Positions 45,480-60,957 are shown, numbered from the stretch's first letter. The stretch is 64,000 nucleotides of DNA from Paulownia fortunei (GCA_019321725.1 CM033124.1:15740868-15804867), one strand, 5' to 3'. Notes: a model not told the origin generated them from the letters alone. Translations and numbers: made by a program.

Positions 45480-48400
45480 ATGATTTATTTCTTTCTTCCC
45501 TTTGTAGAAAATGAATCATGAATTTATCTTGTCATAATAACAAACTATAATTTTCACTGAAGGGCTCCCTTACCAGTGCATACACTTATAGATCTTAGAA
45601 AAAATTACTTTTTCAGAATGTATATATTTATAAAAAAAAAAATCAGTTAAAATATAAATTGAATATGAAGATAAGAAATAGTTACGAATATCCTGAGTAG
45701 ATTTTTTAATTTTTAATCATAATTAACAATAAAGGTAGAAATGTATTCATCCTCAAATAAAAAAAATTAAGTTTTCTATGAAATTACACAATTAAAAGAA
45801 AAAAAATTTAGTTAAACTATAATTTGAATATGTAAACAAAAAATGAGTATCATGTTTTTAATTTTTTTAATCATAATGAATATTAACAGTAGAAAAATAT
45901 TTTTTCTCAGTCTAACTACTGTGCTATAGCATACGCTTTTAATTTAATAGAAAAAATTAATTTTTTTAGAACATATAGTTTTAAAAAGAAAAAAAAATTA
46001 ATTAAAAATAAAAATTTAATATGAAAGTAAGAAATATGCACCAATATTGTGATTTGCTTTTTCAATCTTTAGTCATAATTAAAAATAAAAATAGAAAATA
46101 TATTGTTTCTCTCATAGAAAATAATGTAATTTTTCTTTGAAATTATATAGTTAAAAAAAAAAATTTAGTTAAACTATAATTTGAATATGTAAGCTAGAAA
46201 TGAGTATCAAGTTTTTTAATTTTTAATCTTATTTAACATTAATATTGGGAAAGTATTTTTTCTCATTCCAACTCTTATATTATAGAATACGCTTTTAATT
46301 TATTAGAAAAAAATTAATTTTTTAGAACGTAAACTTTTTAAAAGAAAAAAATAAATTAAAAAATTAATATGAAAACAAGAAATATGTACCAACATTGTGA
46401 GTCGTCTTTTCAATTTTTAGTCATAATTAAAAATAAAAGTAAGAAATATATTGTTTCTCTCATAGAAAATAATGTATTTTTTTTTTGAAATTATACAGTT
46501 AAAAGAAAAGAAAATTTAGTTAAACTATAATTTGAATATGTAAGCGAGAAATGAGTATCAAGTTTTTAAATTTTTAATCTTATTTAACATTAATAGTAGG
46601 AAAATATTTTTCCTCATTCTAAATTTTGTGTTATAGCATACTCTTTTAATTTATTAGAAAAAAATTAAATTTTTTAGAACGTATAGTTTTAAAATAAAAA
46701 AAATAAAATAAAATAAAATTTTAAAATGAAAGTAAGAAATAGTTACCAACATTAAGAGTCGTTTTTTCAATTTTTAGTCATAATTAAAAATAAAAATAAG
46801 AAATGTATTGTTTCTCTCATAGAAAATAATGTAAGTTTTCTTTGCAATCATACAGTTAAAAGAAAAAAAATTAGTTAAATTATAATTTATATATGTAAGC
46901 CAGAAATGTGTATCAAGTTTTTAAATTTTTAATCCTATTTAACATTATTAGTAGGAAATTATTTTTCCTCATTCTAACTTTTGTGTTATAGCTTATACTT
47001 TTAATTTATTAGAAAAAAATAATTTTTTTAAATGAAAACTTAAAAAAAATCAATTAAAATAAAAATTTAATATGAAAACAAGAAATAGGTACCAACATTC
47101 TGATTCACTTTTTCAATTTTTAGTCATTATTAAAAATAAAAGTAGAAAATATATTATTTCTCTCATAGAAAATAATGTGAGTTTTTTTTGAAATTATAAA
47201 TTAAAAAAAATCAAGTTAAACTATAATTTGAACACGTAACCAAGAAATGGGTATCAAGTTCTTAAATTTTTAATCTTATTTAACATTAATAGTAGGAAAG
47301 TATTTTTCCTCAATGCAACTCGTGTGTAATCGTATACACTTTTAATTTATTAGAAATAAGTAAATTTTTTAGAACCTAAACTTTTAAAAAGAAAAAAATC
47401 AATTAAAATTAAAATTTAAAATGAAAGCATGAAATAGATACCAAAAATTTGATTCGCTTTTTCAATTTTTAGTTATAAATGAAAAAAAAAGTAGAAAATA
47501 TATTATTTCTCTCATTGAAAATAATGTAAGTTTTCTTGGAAATTATATAGTAAAAAAAAGAAAAAAATCAGTTAAACTATAAGTTGAATACGTGAGTAAG
47601 AAATGAGTATCAAATTTTTAAATTTTTAATCTTATTTAACATTAGTAGTAGGAAAATACTTTTCCTCATTCTAACTCTTGTCTTATAGCATACGATTTTA
47701 ATTTACTAGAAATAAGTAAATTTTTTAGAACCTAAACTTTCAAAAAGAAAAAAATTAATTAAAATAAAAATTTAGTATGAAAGCAAGAAATACGTACCAA
47801 CATTTCGAGTCACTTTTTTAATTTTTAGTCATAATTAAAAATAAAAGTAGAAAATATATTGTTTCTCAAATAAAAAATAATGTAAGTTTTCTTTGAAATT
47901 ATGCAGTAAAAAGAAAAAATAATCCAGTTAAACTATAAATTGAATACATAAGCAACAAATGGGTATCAAATTTTCAAATTTGCAATCTTATTTAACATCA
48001 ATAGTACGAAAGTATTTTTTCTCATTCTAACTCATTTGTTATATAGCATACGCTTTTAATTTATTAGAAAAAAATAAATTTTTTAGAACGTAAACTTTTA
48101 TAAAGAAAAAATTAACAAAAATAAAATTTAATACGAAAGCGAGAAATAGGTACCAACATTTTGAGTCGCTCTTTCAATTTTTAGTCATAACTAAAAATCA
48201 AAGTAGGAAATATATTGTTTCTCTCATAGAAAATAATATAAGTTTTCTTTAAAATTATACAGTAAAAAAAATCTAATTAAACTAAAATTTAAAAGCGTAA
48301 GCAAGAAATGTGTATCAAGTTTTTAAAATTTTAATCTTATTTAACATTAATAGTAGGAAAGTAGTTTTATGATTATAACACCTGTGTTATAGCTTACATT

Positions 48401-51400
48401 TTTAATTTATTAGAAAAAAATAAATTTTTTAGAACGTAAACTTTTAAAAAGAAAAAAATCAATTAAAATAAAAATTTATTTTGAAAGCAAGAAATAGGTA
48501 CCAACATTCTGATTCGATTTTTCAATTTTCAGTCATAATTACAAAAAAACAACACAGTTAAACTATAATTTGAATATGCAAGCAAGAAATGCATATCAAG
48601 TTTTCAAATTCTAAATATTATTTATCATGAATAGTAGGAAAATATTTTTCCTCATTCTAACTCCATTGTTAAAACATACGCTGTTAATTTATTAGAAAAA
48701 AATATTTTTTTTATAACGTTAACTTTTATAAAGAAAAATATTAATTAAAAATAAAAATTTAATATTAAAGCAAGTAGTAGTTACCAAAATTCTGAGTCAC
48801 TTTTTTAATTTTTAGTTATAATTAAAAATAAAAATAAAAAATATATTATTTCTCTCATAGAAAATAATGTAAGTTTTCTTTGAAATTATACAGTAAAAAA
48901 AAAAAATACAATCCAGTTAAACTATAATTTGAGTATGTAAATAAGAAATGAGTATCAAGTTTTTAAATTTTTAATTTTATTTAACATTAATAGTCGAAAA
49001 ATATTTTTTTCTCATTCTAACTCCTTTGTTATAGTATAAACTTTTAATTTAATAGAAAAAAATAAATTTTTAGAACGTATACTCTAAAATAAAAAAAATT
49101 AATTAAAAATAAAAATTTATTATGAAAGCATAAAAAAGGTACCAACATTTTGATTTACTTTTTCAATTTTTAGTCATAATTAAAAATAAAAATTTGAAAT
49201 ATACTGTTTCTATCATAAAAAATAATGTAAGTTTGTTTTAAAATTTTACAGTAAAAAGAAAAAAAATATTCAATTAAACTATAATTTGAATGCGTAAGTA
49301 AAAAATGAGTATCAAGTTTTCAAAATTTTAATCTTATGTAATATTATTAGTAGGAAAGTAATTTTTCTCATTCTAACGCCTGTGTTACAAAATACACTTT
49401 TAATTTATTATAAATAAGTAATTGTTTTAAAAACTAAACTTTTAAAAAGAAAAAAAGGAATTAAAATAAATATTTAATATGAAAGAAAGAAATTGGTATC
49501 AACATTCTGATTCGCTTTTTTCATTTTCATTAATAATAAAAAATAAAAGTAGAAAATATATTATTTCTCTCATACAAAATAATTTAAGTTTTTTTGAAAA
49601 TTATACAGTAAAAAGATCCAATTAAACTACAATTTGAATACGTAAGCAAGAAATGAGTAACAAGAATTCAAATTTTTAATCTTATTTTACGTTAATAGTA
49701 GAAAAGTATTTTTCCTCTTTTTATTAGAAATAAGTAAATTTTTTAGAACCTAAACTTTTGAAAAGAAAAAAAGAAATTAGAATAAAAATATAGTATGAAA
49801 GCAAGAAATAAGTATCAATATTTTGAGTTGTTTTTTTTTATTTTTTAGTCATATTTAAAAATCAAAGTATATAATGTTTTTCTCATAGAAAATAATGTAA
49901 GTTTTTTTGAAATTATACAGTAAAAAGAAAAAACAATACAATTAAACTATAATTTGAATATGTAAGCAAGAAATGGATCAAGTTTTTAAATTCTTAATCC
50001 TATTTAACATTAATAGTAGGAAAGTATTTTTCCTCATTCTGACTCGTGTGTTATAGCATATGCTTTTAATTTATTAGAAAAAATAATTTTTTAGAACGAA
50101 AATTTTTAAAAAAGAAAAAAAAAATCAATTAAAATAAAAATTTAATATAAAAAGAAGAAATAGGTACCAACATTTTGAGTCTTTTTTTAATTTTTAATCA
50201 TAATTAAAAATAAAAGTAGTAAATATAATGTCTATCTCATTGAAAATAATGTAAGTTTTCTTTGAAATTATACTATAAAAAAAATCTAGTTAAACTATAA
50301 TTTGTATACGTAATCGAGAAATGGGTATCAAGTTTTTAAATTTTTAATCTTATTTAACATTAATAATAGGAAAATATTTTTCCTCATTCTAGTTCTTGTG
50401 TTATAGTATATGCTTTTAATTTATTCAAAATTTTTTTAGAACGAAAATTTTTAAAAAGAAAAAAATCATTTTAAATAAAAATTTAATATGGAAGCGAGAA
50501 ATAGGTACAAATATTTTGAGTTACTTTTTCAAATTTTAGTCATGATTAAAAATAAAAGTAGGAAATATATTATTTATCTCATAGAAAACAATGTAAGTTA
50601 TATTTGAAATTATATTATGAAAAGAAAAAATAACCCAATTAAATTATAATTTGAATACGTAATGGAGAAATAGGTATCAAGTTTTCAAAATTTTAATCTT
50701 ATTTAACATTAGCAGTAGAAAGTATTTTTCCTCATTCTAGCTCTTGTTTTATAGCATATACTTTTAATTTATTAGAAAAAAATAATTTTTTTAGAACAAA
50801 AACTTTTAAAAAGAAAAAATATCAACCAAAATATTATACTGTAAAAAGAAAAAACAATCAAGTTAAACTATAATTTGTATACGTAATGGAGAAAAAGGGT
50901 ATTAAGTTTGAAATTTTTTAGTCTTATTTAACATTAATAGTGGGGAAGTACTTTTCCTCATTTTTGCTCTTGTGTTATAGCATACCCTTTTAATTTATTA
51001 GAAAAAAATAATTTTTTTAGAATGAAAACTTTTAAAAAGAAAAAAAGTCAATTAAAATAAAAATTTAATATGAAAAGAAGAAATAGGTACCAATATTTTA
51101 AGTCGCTTTTTTAATTTTTCGTCATAATTAAAAATAAAAGTAGTAAATATAATATTTATCTCATAGATGACAATGTAAGTTTTCTTTGAAATTATACTGT
51201 AAAAAAATAATAATAATTTAGTTAAACTATAATTTGAATACGTAATAGAGAAATAGGTATCATGTTTTCAAATTTTTAATCTTATTTAATATTAACAGTT
51301 GGAATGTGTTTTTCCACTTTCTGACTTCGTTGTTATAGCATACTCTTTAAATCTATTAGAAAAAATAAATAAATTTTATAGAATGAAAACATTTAAAAAT

Positions 51401-51549
51401 TAAAAAATCAATTAAAATAATTTTTTTATATGAAAGCAACAAATATGTACCAACATTTTGAGTCACTTTTTCAATTTTTAGTTATAATTAAAAATAAAAA
51501 TTGAAAATATATTATTTATCTCATAGAAAATCTTGTAAGTTTTCTTTGA

Positions 51550-52960
51550 AATTATATTGTAAAGAGGAAAAACAATATAGTTCAACTATAATTTGAATAT
51601 ATAATCGAAAAATGGGTATCAAGTTGTCAAAATTTTAATCTTATTTTCATTAACAGTAGGAAAGTATTTTTCCTCATTCTAGCTCTTGTGTTATAACTTA
51701 GGATTTTAATTTATTAGAAAAAATAATTTTTTTAGAACGAAAAGTTTTAAAAAGAAAAAAATCATTTCAAATAAAAATTTAATATGGAATCAATAAATAG
51801 GTACAAACATTATGAGTCGCTTTTTCAATTTTTAGTCATGATTAAAAATAAAAGTAGAAAATATATTATTTATGTCAAAGAAAATAATATAGGTTTTTTC
51901 AAAATTATACTGTAAATAGAAAAAAACAGTCTATTTAAATTATAATTTGATTACACAACGGAGAAATAGGTATTAAGTTTTCAAAATTTTAATCTTATTT
52001 AACATTAACAGTAAGAAATTATTTTTCCTCATTCTAGTTATTGTATTATAGCATACACTTTTAATTTATTAGAAAAAATAATTTTTTTAGAAAGAAAAAT
52101 TTTAAAAAGAAAAAAATCTTAAAATAAAAATTTAATATGGAATCAACAAATAGGTACAAACATTCTGAGTCGCTTTTTCAACTTTTAGTCAAGATTAAAA
52201 ATAAAAGTAGGAAATATATTATTTATTTCAAAAAAAAAATAATGTAAGTTTTCTTTGAAATTATACTGTAAAGAGGAAAAACAATCCAATTCAACTATAA
52301 TTTGAATATGTAATCTAGAAATGGGTATCAAGTTGTCAAAATTTTAATCTTATTTTTCATTAACAGTAGAAAAATATTTTTCTTCATTCTAGCTCTTGTG
52401 TTATAACATACGATTTTAATTTATTAGAAAAAATAATTTTTTTAGAATGAAAAGTTTTAAAAAGAAAAAAATCATTTCAAATAAAAATTTAATATGGAAT
52501 CAATAAATAGGTACAAACATTATGAGTCGTTTTTTCAATTTTTAGTCATGATTAAATATAAAAGTAGAAAATATATTATTTATGTCAAAGAAAATAACAT
52601 AAGTTTTTTCAAAATTATACTGTAAATAGAAAAAAATAGTCTATTTAAACTATAATTTGAATACGCAATGAAGAAATATGTATTAAGTTTTCAAAATTTT
52701 AATCTTATTTAACATTAATAGTAGAAAATTATTTTTCCTCATTCTAGGTATTGTATTATAGCATATGCTTTTAATTTATTAGAAAAAATAATTTTTTTAG
52801 AACGAAAAATTTGAAAAAGAAAAAAATCATTTAAAATAAAAATTTAATATGGAATCAACAAATAGGTACAAACATTCTGAGTCACTTTTTCAACTTTTAG
52901 TCATGATTAAAAATAAAACTAGGAAGTATATGATTTATCTTAAAGAAAATAATGTAAGTT
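51550..52960. repeat. Higher-order duplication, about 710-bp period
   Basis: A two-unit block is repeated next to itself. AAAGAGGAAA occurs at 51561 and 52270 (709 bp), and TATGTCAAAG at 51871 and 52581 (710 bp). The surrounding diagnostic variants are shared, and the copies resemble each other far more than adjacent single units do. Confidence 0.85.
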
Positions 52961-55900
52961 TTCTTTGAAATTATACTGTAAATAGAACAAACAATTTAGT
53001 TAAACTATAATTTGAATATGTAATGGACAAAAAGGTATTAAGTTTTCAAAATTTTAATCTTATTTAACATTAATAGTAGGAAAGTGTTTTTTCTCATTCT
53101 AGCTCTTGTTATATCATATGTTTTTAATTTATTAGAAGCAAATAAATGTTTTAGAATGAAAACTTTTAAAAAGAAAAAAATCATTTAAAATAAAAATTTA
53201 TTATTGAGGCAAGAAATAGGTACAAACATTTTCAGTCGCTTTTTCAAATTTTAGTGATGATTAAAAATAAAAGTAGGAAATATATTGTCTATCTCATAGA
53301 AAATAATGTATGTTTTTTTGAAATTATACTATATAAAAAAAATAATTTAGTTGAACTATAATTTGAATACGTAATCGAGAAATGGGTATCAAGTTTTCAA
53401 AATTTTAATTTAATTTACATTAACAATAGAAAATTATTTTTCCTCATTCTAGCTCTTGTGTTATAGTATACGCTTTTAATTTATTCGAAAAAAATAAAAT
53501 TTTTAGAACAAAAACTTTTAAAAAGAAAAAAATCATTTAAAATAAAAATTTAGTATGGAAGCGAAAAATAGGTACAAACATTATGAGTCGTTTTTTCAAT
53601 TTTTAGTCATGATTAAAAATAAAAGTAGGAAATATATTGTTTATCTCATAGAAAATAATGTAAGTTATCTTTGAAATTATACTGTAAAAAGAAAAAAAAA
53701 ACAATCTAATTAAACTATAATTTGAATACATAATGGAGAAATGGGTATCAAGTTTTTAAAATTTGAATCTTATTTAACACTAACAGTAGAAAGTATTTTT
53801 TCTCGTTACAGCTCTTGTATTATAGCATACGCTTTTAATTTATTGAAAAAAAATAATTTTTTTAGAACAAAAACTTTTAAAAAGAAAAAAATCAACTAAA
53901 ATAAACATGTAAAAACAAAGAAAGAAATATGTATGAACATTTTGAGTCGCTTATTCAATTTTTAGTCAAAATTAAAAATAAAAGTAGTAAATAAAATGTC
54001 TATCTCATAGAAAATAATGTAAGTTTTCTTTGAAATTATACTGTAAAAATAAAAAAACAATCGTGTTGAATTTTAATTTGTATACATAATGGGGAAATGT
54101 GTATTAAGTTTTAAAAAATTTAATCTTATTTAACATTAATAGTGGGGAAGTACTTATTTTGCTCATGTGTTATAGCATACCCTTTTAATTTATTAGAAAA
54201 AAATAATTTTTTTAGAATGAAAACTTTTAAAAAGAAAAAAAGTCAATTAAAATAAAATATTAATATGAAAGGAAGAAATAAGTACAACATTCTGAGTCGT
54301 TTTTTCAATTTTTAGTCATAATTAAAAGTAAAAGTAGTAAATATAATGTTTATCTCACAGAAAATAATGTAAGTTTTTTTTTGAAATTATATAGTAAAAA
54401 AAAAATAGTTAAACTATAATTTGAATTCGTAAAGAAATGAGTATTAAGTTTTCAAAATTTGAATCTTATTTAACATTAACAGTATAAAGTATTTTTCCTC
54501 ATTGTAGCTCTTGTGTTATAGAATACGCTTTTAATTTATTAGAAAAAAATAATTTTTTAGATAGAAACCTTTTAAAAAGAAAAAAAATATTTAAAAATAA
54601 AAATTTAATATTAAAGCAAGCAACAATTACCAACATTCTGAGTCGCTTTTTTTAAATTTTAGTTATAATTAAAAATAAAAATAAAAAATATATTGTTTTT
54701 CTCATAGAAAATAATGTAAGTTTTCTTTGAAATTATACAGTAAAAAAAAAAAAAAAAACAATCCACTTAAACTATAATTTGAATATGTAAACAAGAAATG
54801 AGTATCAAATTTTCAAATTTTTAATCTTATTTAACATTAACAGTAGGAAAGTATTTTTCATCATTCTAACTCCTGTGTTATAGCATAAACTTTAATTTAA
54901 TAGAAAAAAATAAATTTTTAGAACTTAAATTCTAAAATTTAAAAAATTAATTAAAAAAAAAACTTTATTAGGAAAGCAAGAAATAGGTAACAACATTCTG
55001 ATTTGCTTTTTCACTTTTTAGTCATATTTAAAAATAAAATTTGAAAATATATTGTTTCTCTCATAGAAAATAATGTAAGTTTTCTTTAAAATTATACAGT
55101 AAAAAGAAAAAAATTATCTAGTTAAACTATAATTTGAATGCCTAAGCAAAAATTGGGTATCAAGTTTTCAAAATTTTAATCTTATTTAACATTAATAGTA
55201 GGAAAGTAGTTTTCCTCATTTTAATGCCTGTGTTACAACATACACTTTTGATTTGTTAGAAATAAGTAATTTTTTAAAAACTAGACTTTTAAAAAGAAAA
55301 AAAAAGAATTAAAATAAAAATTTAATATGAAAGAAAGAAATAAGTATCAACATTCTGATTTGCTTTTTCAATTTTCAGTCATAATAAAAAATAAAAGTAG
55401 AAAATATTTTGTTTCTTTCATACAAAATAATTTAAGTTTTTTTGGAAATTATACAGTAAAAAGATCCAATTAAGCTACAATTTGAATACGTAAGCAAGAA
55501 ATGGTTAACAAGAATTCAAATTTTTAATCTTATTTTATATTAATAGTAGAAAAGTATTTTTCCTCTTTCTAACTCTTATGTTATATCATACACTTTTAAT
55601 TTATTAGAAATAAGTAATTTTTTTAGAACCTAAACTTTTGAAAATAAAAAATCAATTAAAATAATTTTTTTATATGAAAGCAAGAAATAGGTAGTAACAT
55701 TTTGAGTCTCTTTTTCAATTTTTAGTCATAATTAAAAATAAAATTTGAAAATATATTGTTTATCTCATAGAAAATAATGTAAGTTTTCTTTGAAATTATA
55801 CTGTAAAGTGGAAAAACAGACCAATTCAGCTATAATTTGAATACGTAATCAAGAAATGGGTATCAAGTTTTAAAATTTTTAATCTTATTTAACATTAACA

Positions 55901-57399
55901 GTAGGAAAATATTTTTTCTCATTCTAGCTCTTGTATTATAGCATACGTTTTTAATTAATTAGCAAAAAATAAATTTTTTAGAACGAAAAGTTTTAAAAAA
56001 GAAAAAATTATTTAAAAATAAAAATTTAATAAAAAAGACCAAATTAGGTACCAATATTCTGAGTTATTTTTTTAATTTTTAGCCATAATTAAAAATAAAA
56101 GTAGAAACTATATTATTTTTGTTAATGAAAATAATGTATGTTAACAAAAACAAAAAATAATCTATTTAAACTATAATTTGAATACGTAAGTGAAAAATGG
56201 GTATCAAGTTTTTAAATTTTTAATTTTATTTAACTTTAACAGTAAGAAAATATTTTTTCCTCATTCTAATCCTATGTTATAGCATACATTTTTAATTTAT
56301 TAGAAAAAAGAAAATTTTTAGAACGTAAGCTTTTAAAAAGAAAAAAATTAATTAGAATAAAAATTGAATAAAAAAGATCGAAATAGAACTAGCATTCTGA
56401 GTCGCTTTTTTAATTTTTAACCATATTTAAAAATAAAAGTAGGAAATGTAATGTTTCTTTTAATGAAAATAATGTAAGTATTCTTTGAAATTATACAGTA
56501 AAAATAAAAAAATAATCCACTTAAACTATAATTTGAATATGTTAGTGAGAAATGGGTATCAAATTTTTAAATTTTTAATCTTGTTTAACCTTAACTGTAA
56601 GAAAGTATTTTTCCTCATTCTAACTCCTGTGTTATATCATAATCTTTAAATTTATTTGAAAAAAAGAAATTTATCAAAACGTAAACTTTTTAAATGAAAA
56701 AATTAATTAAAAATAAAAATCTAATAAAAAAGACCAAAATAGGTACCAATATTCTGATTACTTTTTTAATTTTTAGCCATAATTGAAAATAAAAGTAGGA
56801 AATATATTGTTTTAGTCAATGGAAATAATGTATGTTTTCTTTGAAATTATACCGAAAAAAAAAACAATCAAATTAAACTATAATTTGAATACGTAAGTGA
56901 AAAATGGATATCAAGTTTTTAAATTTTTAATCTTATTTAACCTTAACGGTAGGAAAATATTTTTCCTTATTCTAATCCTATGTTATATCATACACTTTTA
57001 ATTTGTTAGAAAAAAAATAATTTTTTAGAACATAAACTTTTAGAAAGAAAGCAATTAATTAGAATAAAAATATAATAAAAAAGATCAAAATAGGAACCAA
57101 CATTCTGAGTCCCTTTTTTAAATTTTAGGCAAAATTTAAAATAAAAGCAAAAAATATATTATTTCTCTTAATGAAAATATTATAAGTTTTCTTTGAAATT
57201 ATGCAGTAAATAGAAAAAACAACCCACTTACATTCTAACTCTTGTGTTATAGCATACGCTTTAAATTTATTAGAAAAAAATTAATTTTTCTAAACGTAAA
57301 CATTTAAAATAAAAAAAATCAATTAAAATAAAAATTTAATAAAAAAGACCGAAATAAGTAACAATAATCTGTGTTGCTTTTTTAATTTTTAGCCATAAT

Positions 57400-58980
57400 T
57401 TAAAATAAAAGTAGGAAATATATTGATTCTTTTAATTAAAATAATGTAAATTTTCTTTGAAATTATACAATAAAAAGAAAAAACAATCCACTTAAACTAT
57501 AATTTGTATATGTAAGTGAGAAATGGGTATCATGTTTTTAAACTTTTAATCCTTTTTAACCTTAATAGTAGAAAAATATTTTTGCTCATTCTAACTCTTG
57601 TGTTATAGCATATACTTTAAATTTATTAGAAAAAAAATTAATTTTTTAGAACGTAACTTTTAAAAAGAAACAAATCAAATAAAATATTTTTTTTAAAAAA
57701 AAGGAAGAAATAAGTACCAATATTCTGAGTTATTTTTTTTAATTTTTAGCTGTAATTAAAAATAAAAGTAGGAAATATATTGTTTCAGTCAATGGAAATA
57801 ATGTATGTTTTCTTTGAAATTATACCGAAAAAGAAAAAACAATCAATTTAAACTATAATTTGAATAAGTAAGTAAAAAATGGGTATCAAGTTTTTAAATT
57901 TTTAATCTTTTTTAACCTTAATAGTAGGATAATATTTTTCCTCATTCTAATTCCTATGTTATAGCATACACTTTAAATTTATTAGAAAAAAAATTAATTT
58001 TTCCGTACATAAACATTTAAAATAAAAAAAAATTAATTAAAAATAAAAATTTAAAAAAGCCTGAAATAAGTACCAATATTCTGTGTTGCTTTTTCAAATT
58101 TTAGCCATAATTTAAAATAAAAATAGGAAATATATTGATTCTTTTAATTAAAATAATGTAAATTTTCTTTGAAATTACACAATAAAAAGAAAAAACAATC
58201 CACTTAAACTATAATTTGTATATGTAAGTGAGAAATGGGTATCATGTTTTTAAACTTTTAATCCTTTTTAACCTTAATAGTAGAAAAATATTTTTGCTCA
58301 TTCTAACTCTTGTGTTATAGCATATACTTTAAATTTATTAGAAAAAAAATTAATTTTTTAGAACGTAACTTTTAAAAAGAAACAAATCAAATAAAATATT
58401 TTTTTTAAAAAAAAGGAAGAAATAAGTACCAATATTCTGAGTTATTTTTTTTAATTTTTAGCTGTAATTAAAAATAAAAGTAGGAAATATATTGTTTCAG
58501 TCAATGGAAATAATGTATGTTTTCTTTGAAATTATACCGAAAAAAAAAAAAAACAATCAACTTAAACTATAATTTGAATAAGTAAGTAAAAAATGGGTAT
58601 CAAGTTTTTAAATTTTTAATCTTTTTTAACCTTAATAGTAGGATAATATTTTTCCTCATTCTAATTCCTATGTTATAGCATACACTTTAAATTTATTAGA
58701 AAAAAAATTAATTTTTCCGTACATAAACATTTAAAATAAAAAAAATCAATTAAAATAAAAATTTAAAAAAGCCTGAAATAAGTACCAATATTCTGTGTTG
58801 CTTTTTCAAATTTTAGCCATAATTTAAAATAAAAATAGGAAATATATTGATTCTTTTAATTAAAATAATGTAAATTTTCTTTGAAATTACACAATAAAAA
58901 GAAAAAACACTCCACTTAAACTATAATTTGTATATGTAAGTGAGAAATGAGTATCATGTTTTTAAACTTTTAATCCTTTT
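57400..58980. repeat. Higher-order duplication, 712-bp period, nearly identical
   Basis: Two-unit blocks repeat with an exact 712-bp offset: CACTTAAACT at 57489 and 58201, GCCTGAAATAAG at 58059 and 58771. Across most of their length the copies differ only at scattered bases, which points to a recent duplication by unequal exchange or gene conversion. Confidence 0.9.
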
Positions 58981-60957
58981 TAACCTTAACAGTAGAAAAA
59001 TATTTTTTCTCATTCTAACTCCTGTGTTATAACATATACTTTAAATTTTTTACAAAAAAAATTAATTTTTCAGAATGTAAACTTTTAAAATGAAACAAAT
59101 CAATTAAAATATTTTTTTTAAAAAAAAGACAGAAATAGGTACGAATATTTGAGTTGCTTTTTTTATTTTTTAGCCTTTATTAAAAATAAAAGTAGGAAAT
59201 ATATTGATTCTTTTAATAAAAGTAATGTAAGTTTTCTTTAAAATTATACAATAAAACAAAAAAATAATCTAATTAAACTATAATTAGTATACGTAAGTGA
59301 GAAATGGATATCAAATTTTTAAACTTTTAATCTTTTTTAATGTTAATAGTAGGAAAGTATTTTTCCTCATTCTAACTCTTGTGTTATAGCATATACTTTA
59401 AATTTATTGGAAAAAAAATAATTTTTCAGAACGTAAACTTTTAAAATGAAACAAATCAATTAAAATATTTTTTTTAAAAAAGGCCGAAATTGGATCCAAT
59501 ATTCGGAGTTCCTTTTTTAATTTTTAACCATAATTAAAAATAAAAATAGGAAATATATTGATTCTTTTAATGAAAGTAATGTAAGTTTTTTTTGAAATTA
59601 TACAATAAAAAGTAAAAAATAATCCAATTAAACTATAATTAATATACGTAAGTGAGAAATGGATATCAAGCTTTTAAACTTTTAATCTTTTTTAACGTTA
59701 ATAGTAGGAAAGTATTTTTCCTCATTCTAACTTCTGTGTTATAGCATATACTTTAAATTTATTGGAAAAAAATTAAATTTTCAGAACATAAACTTTTGAA
59801 CTGAAACAAATCAATTAAAATATATACTTTTTTAAAGAGGCTGAAATTGGTACCAATATTCAGAGTTCATTTTTTAATTTTTAGCCATAATTAAAAATAA
59901 AATAGGAAATATATTGATTTTGTTAATAAAAATAATGTATGTTTTCTTTGAAATTATGCAATAAAAAAAAACAATGCACTTAAACTATAATTTGTATACG
60001 TAAGTGAAAAATAGGTATCAAATTTTTTAAAATTTTAAAATGTTTTTAACCTGAACAGTAGGAAAGTATTTTTTCTCATTCTAACTCTTGTATTATAGCA
60101 TATACTTTAAATTTATTAGAAAAAAATTAATTTTTCAGAACGTAAACTTTTAAAAAGAAACAAATCAATTAAAATATTTTTTTTTAAAAAAGGAGGAAAT
60201 AGGTACCAATATTCTGAGTTATTTTTTTAATTTTTAGCCATAATTAAAAATAAAAGTAGGAAATATATTGATTCTTTTAATGAAAGTAATGTAAGTTTTC
60301 TTTGAAATTATACAATAAAATAAAAAAACAATCAAATTAAACTATAATTTGTATACGTAAGTGAGAAATGGGTATCAAGTTTTTAATCTTTTATTCTTTT
60401 TTAACGTTAATAGTAGGAAAGTATTTTTTCTCATTTTAACTCCTGTGTTACAGCATACGCTTTAAATTTATTAGAAAAAAATTAATTTTTCAGAACGTAA
60501 ACTTTTAAAATAAAAAAAATTAATGAAAATAAAAATTTACTAAAAAAGACCGAAATAAGTAACAATATTTTGTGTTGCTTTTTTAATTTTTAGCCATAAT
60601 TAAAAATAAAAGTAAGAAATATATTGATTCTTTTAATTAAAATAATATAAGTTTTCTTTGAAAGTATATATTAAAAAGAAAAAACAATCCACTTAAACTA
60701 TAATTTGTATACATAAGTAAGAAATTGGTATCGTATTTTTAAAATTTTAATATTTTTTAATCTTAATAGTAGGAAAGTATTTTTTCTCATTATAACTCCT
60801 GTGTTGTAGTATAAACTTTAAATTTATTAGAAAAAAATTATTTTTTCAGAACGTAATCTTTTAAAATAAAAAAAATCAATTACAATAAAAATTTAATAAA
60901 AAAAGGCTGAAATAAGTATCAATATTCTAAGTTGTTTTTTTAATTTTTAGCCATAAT

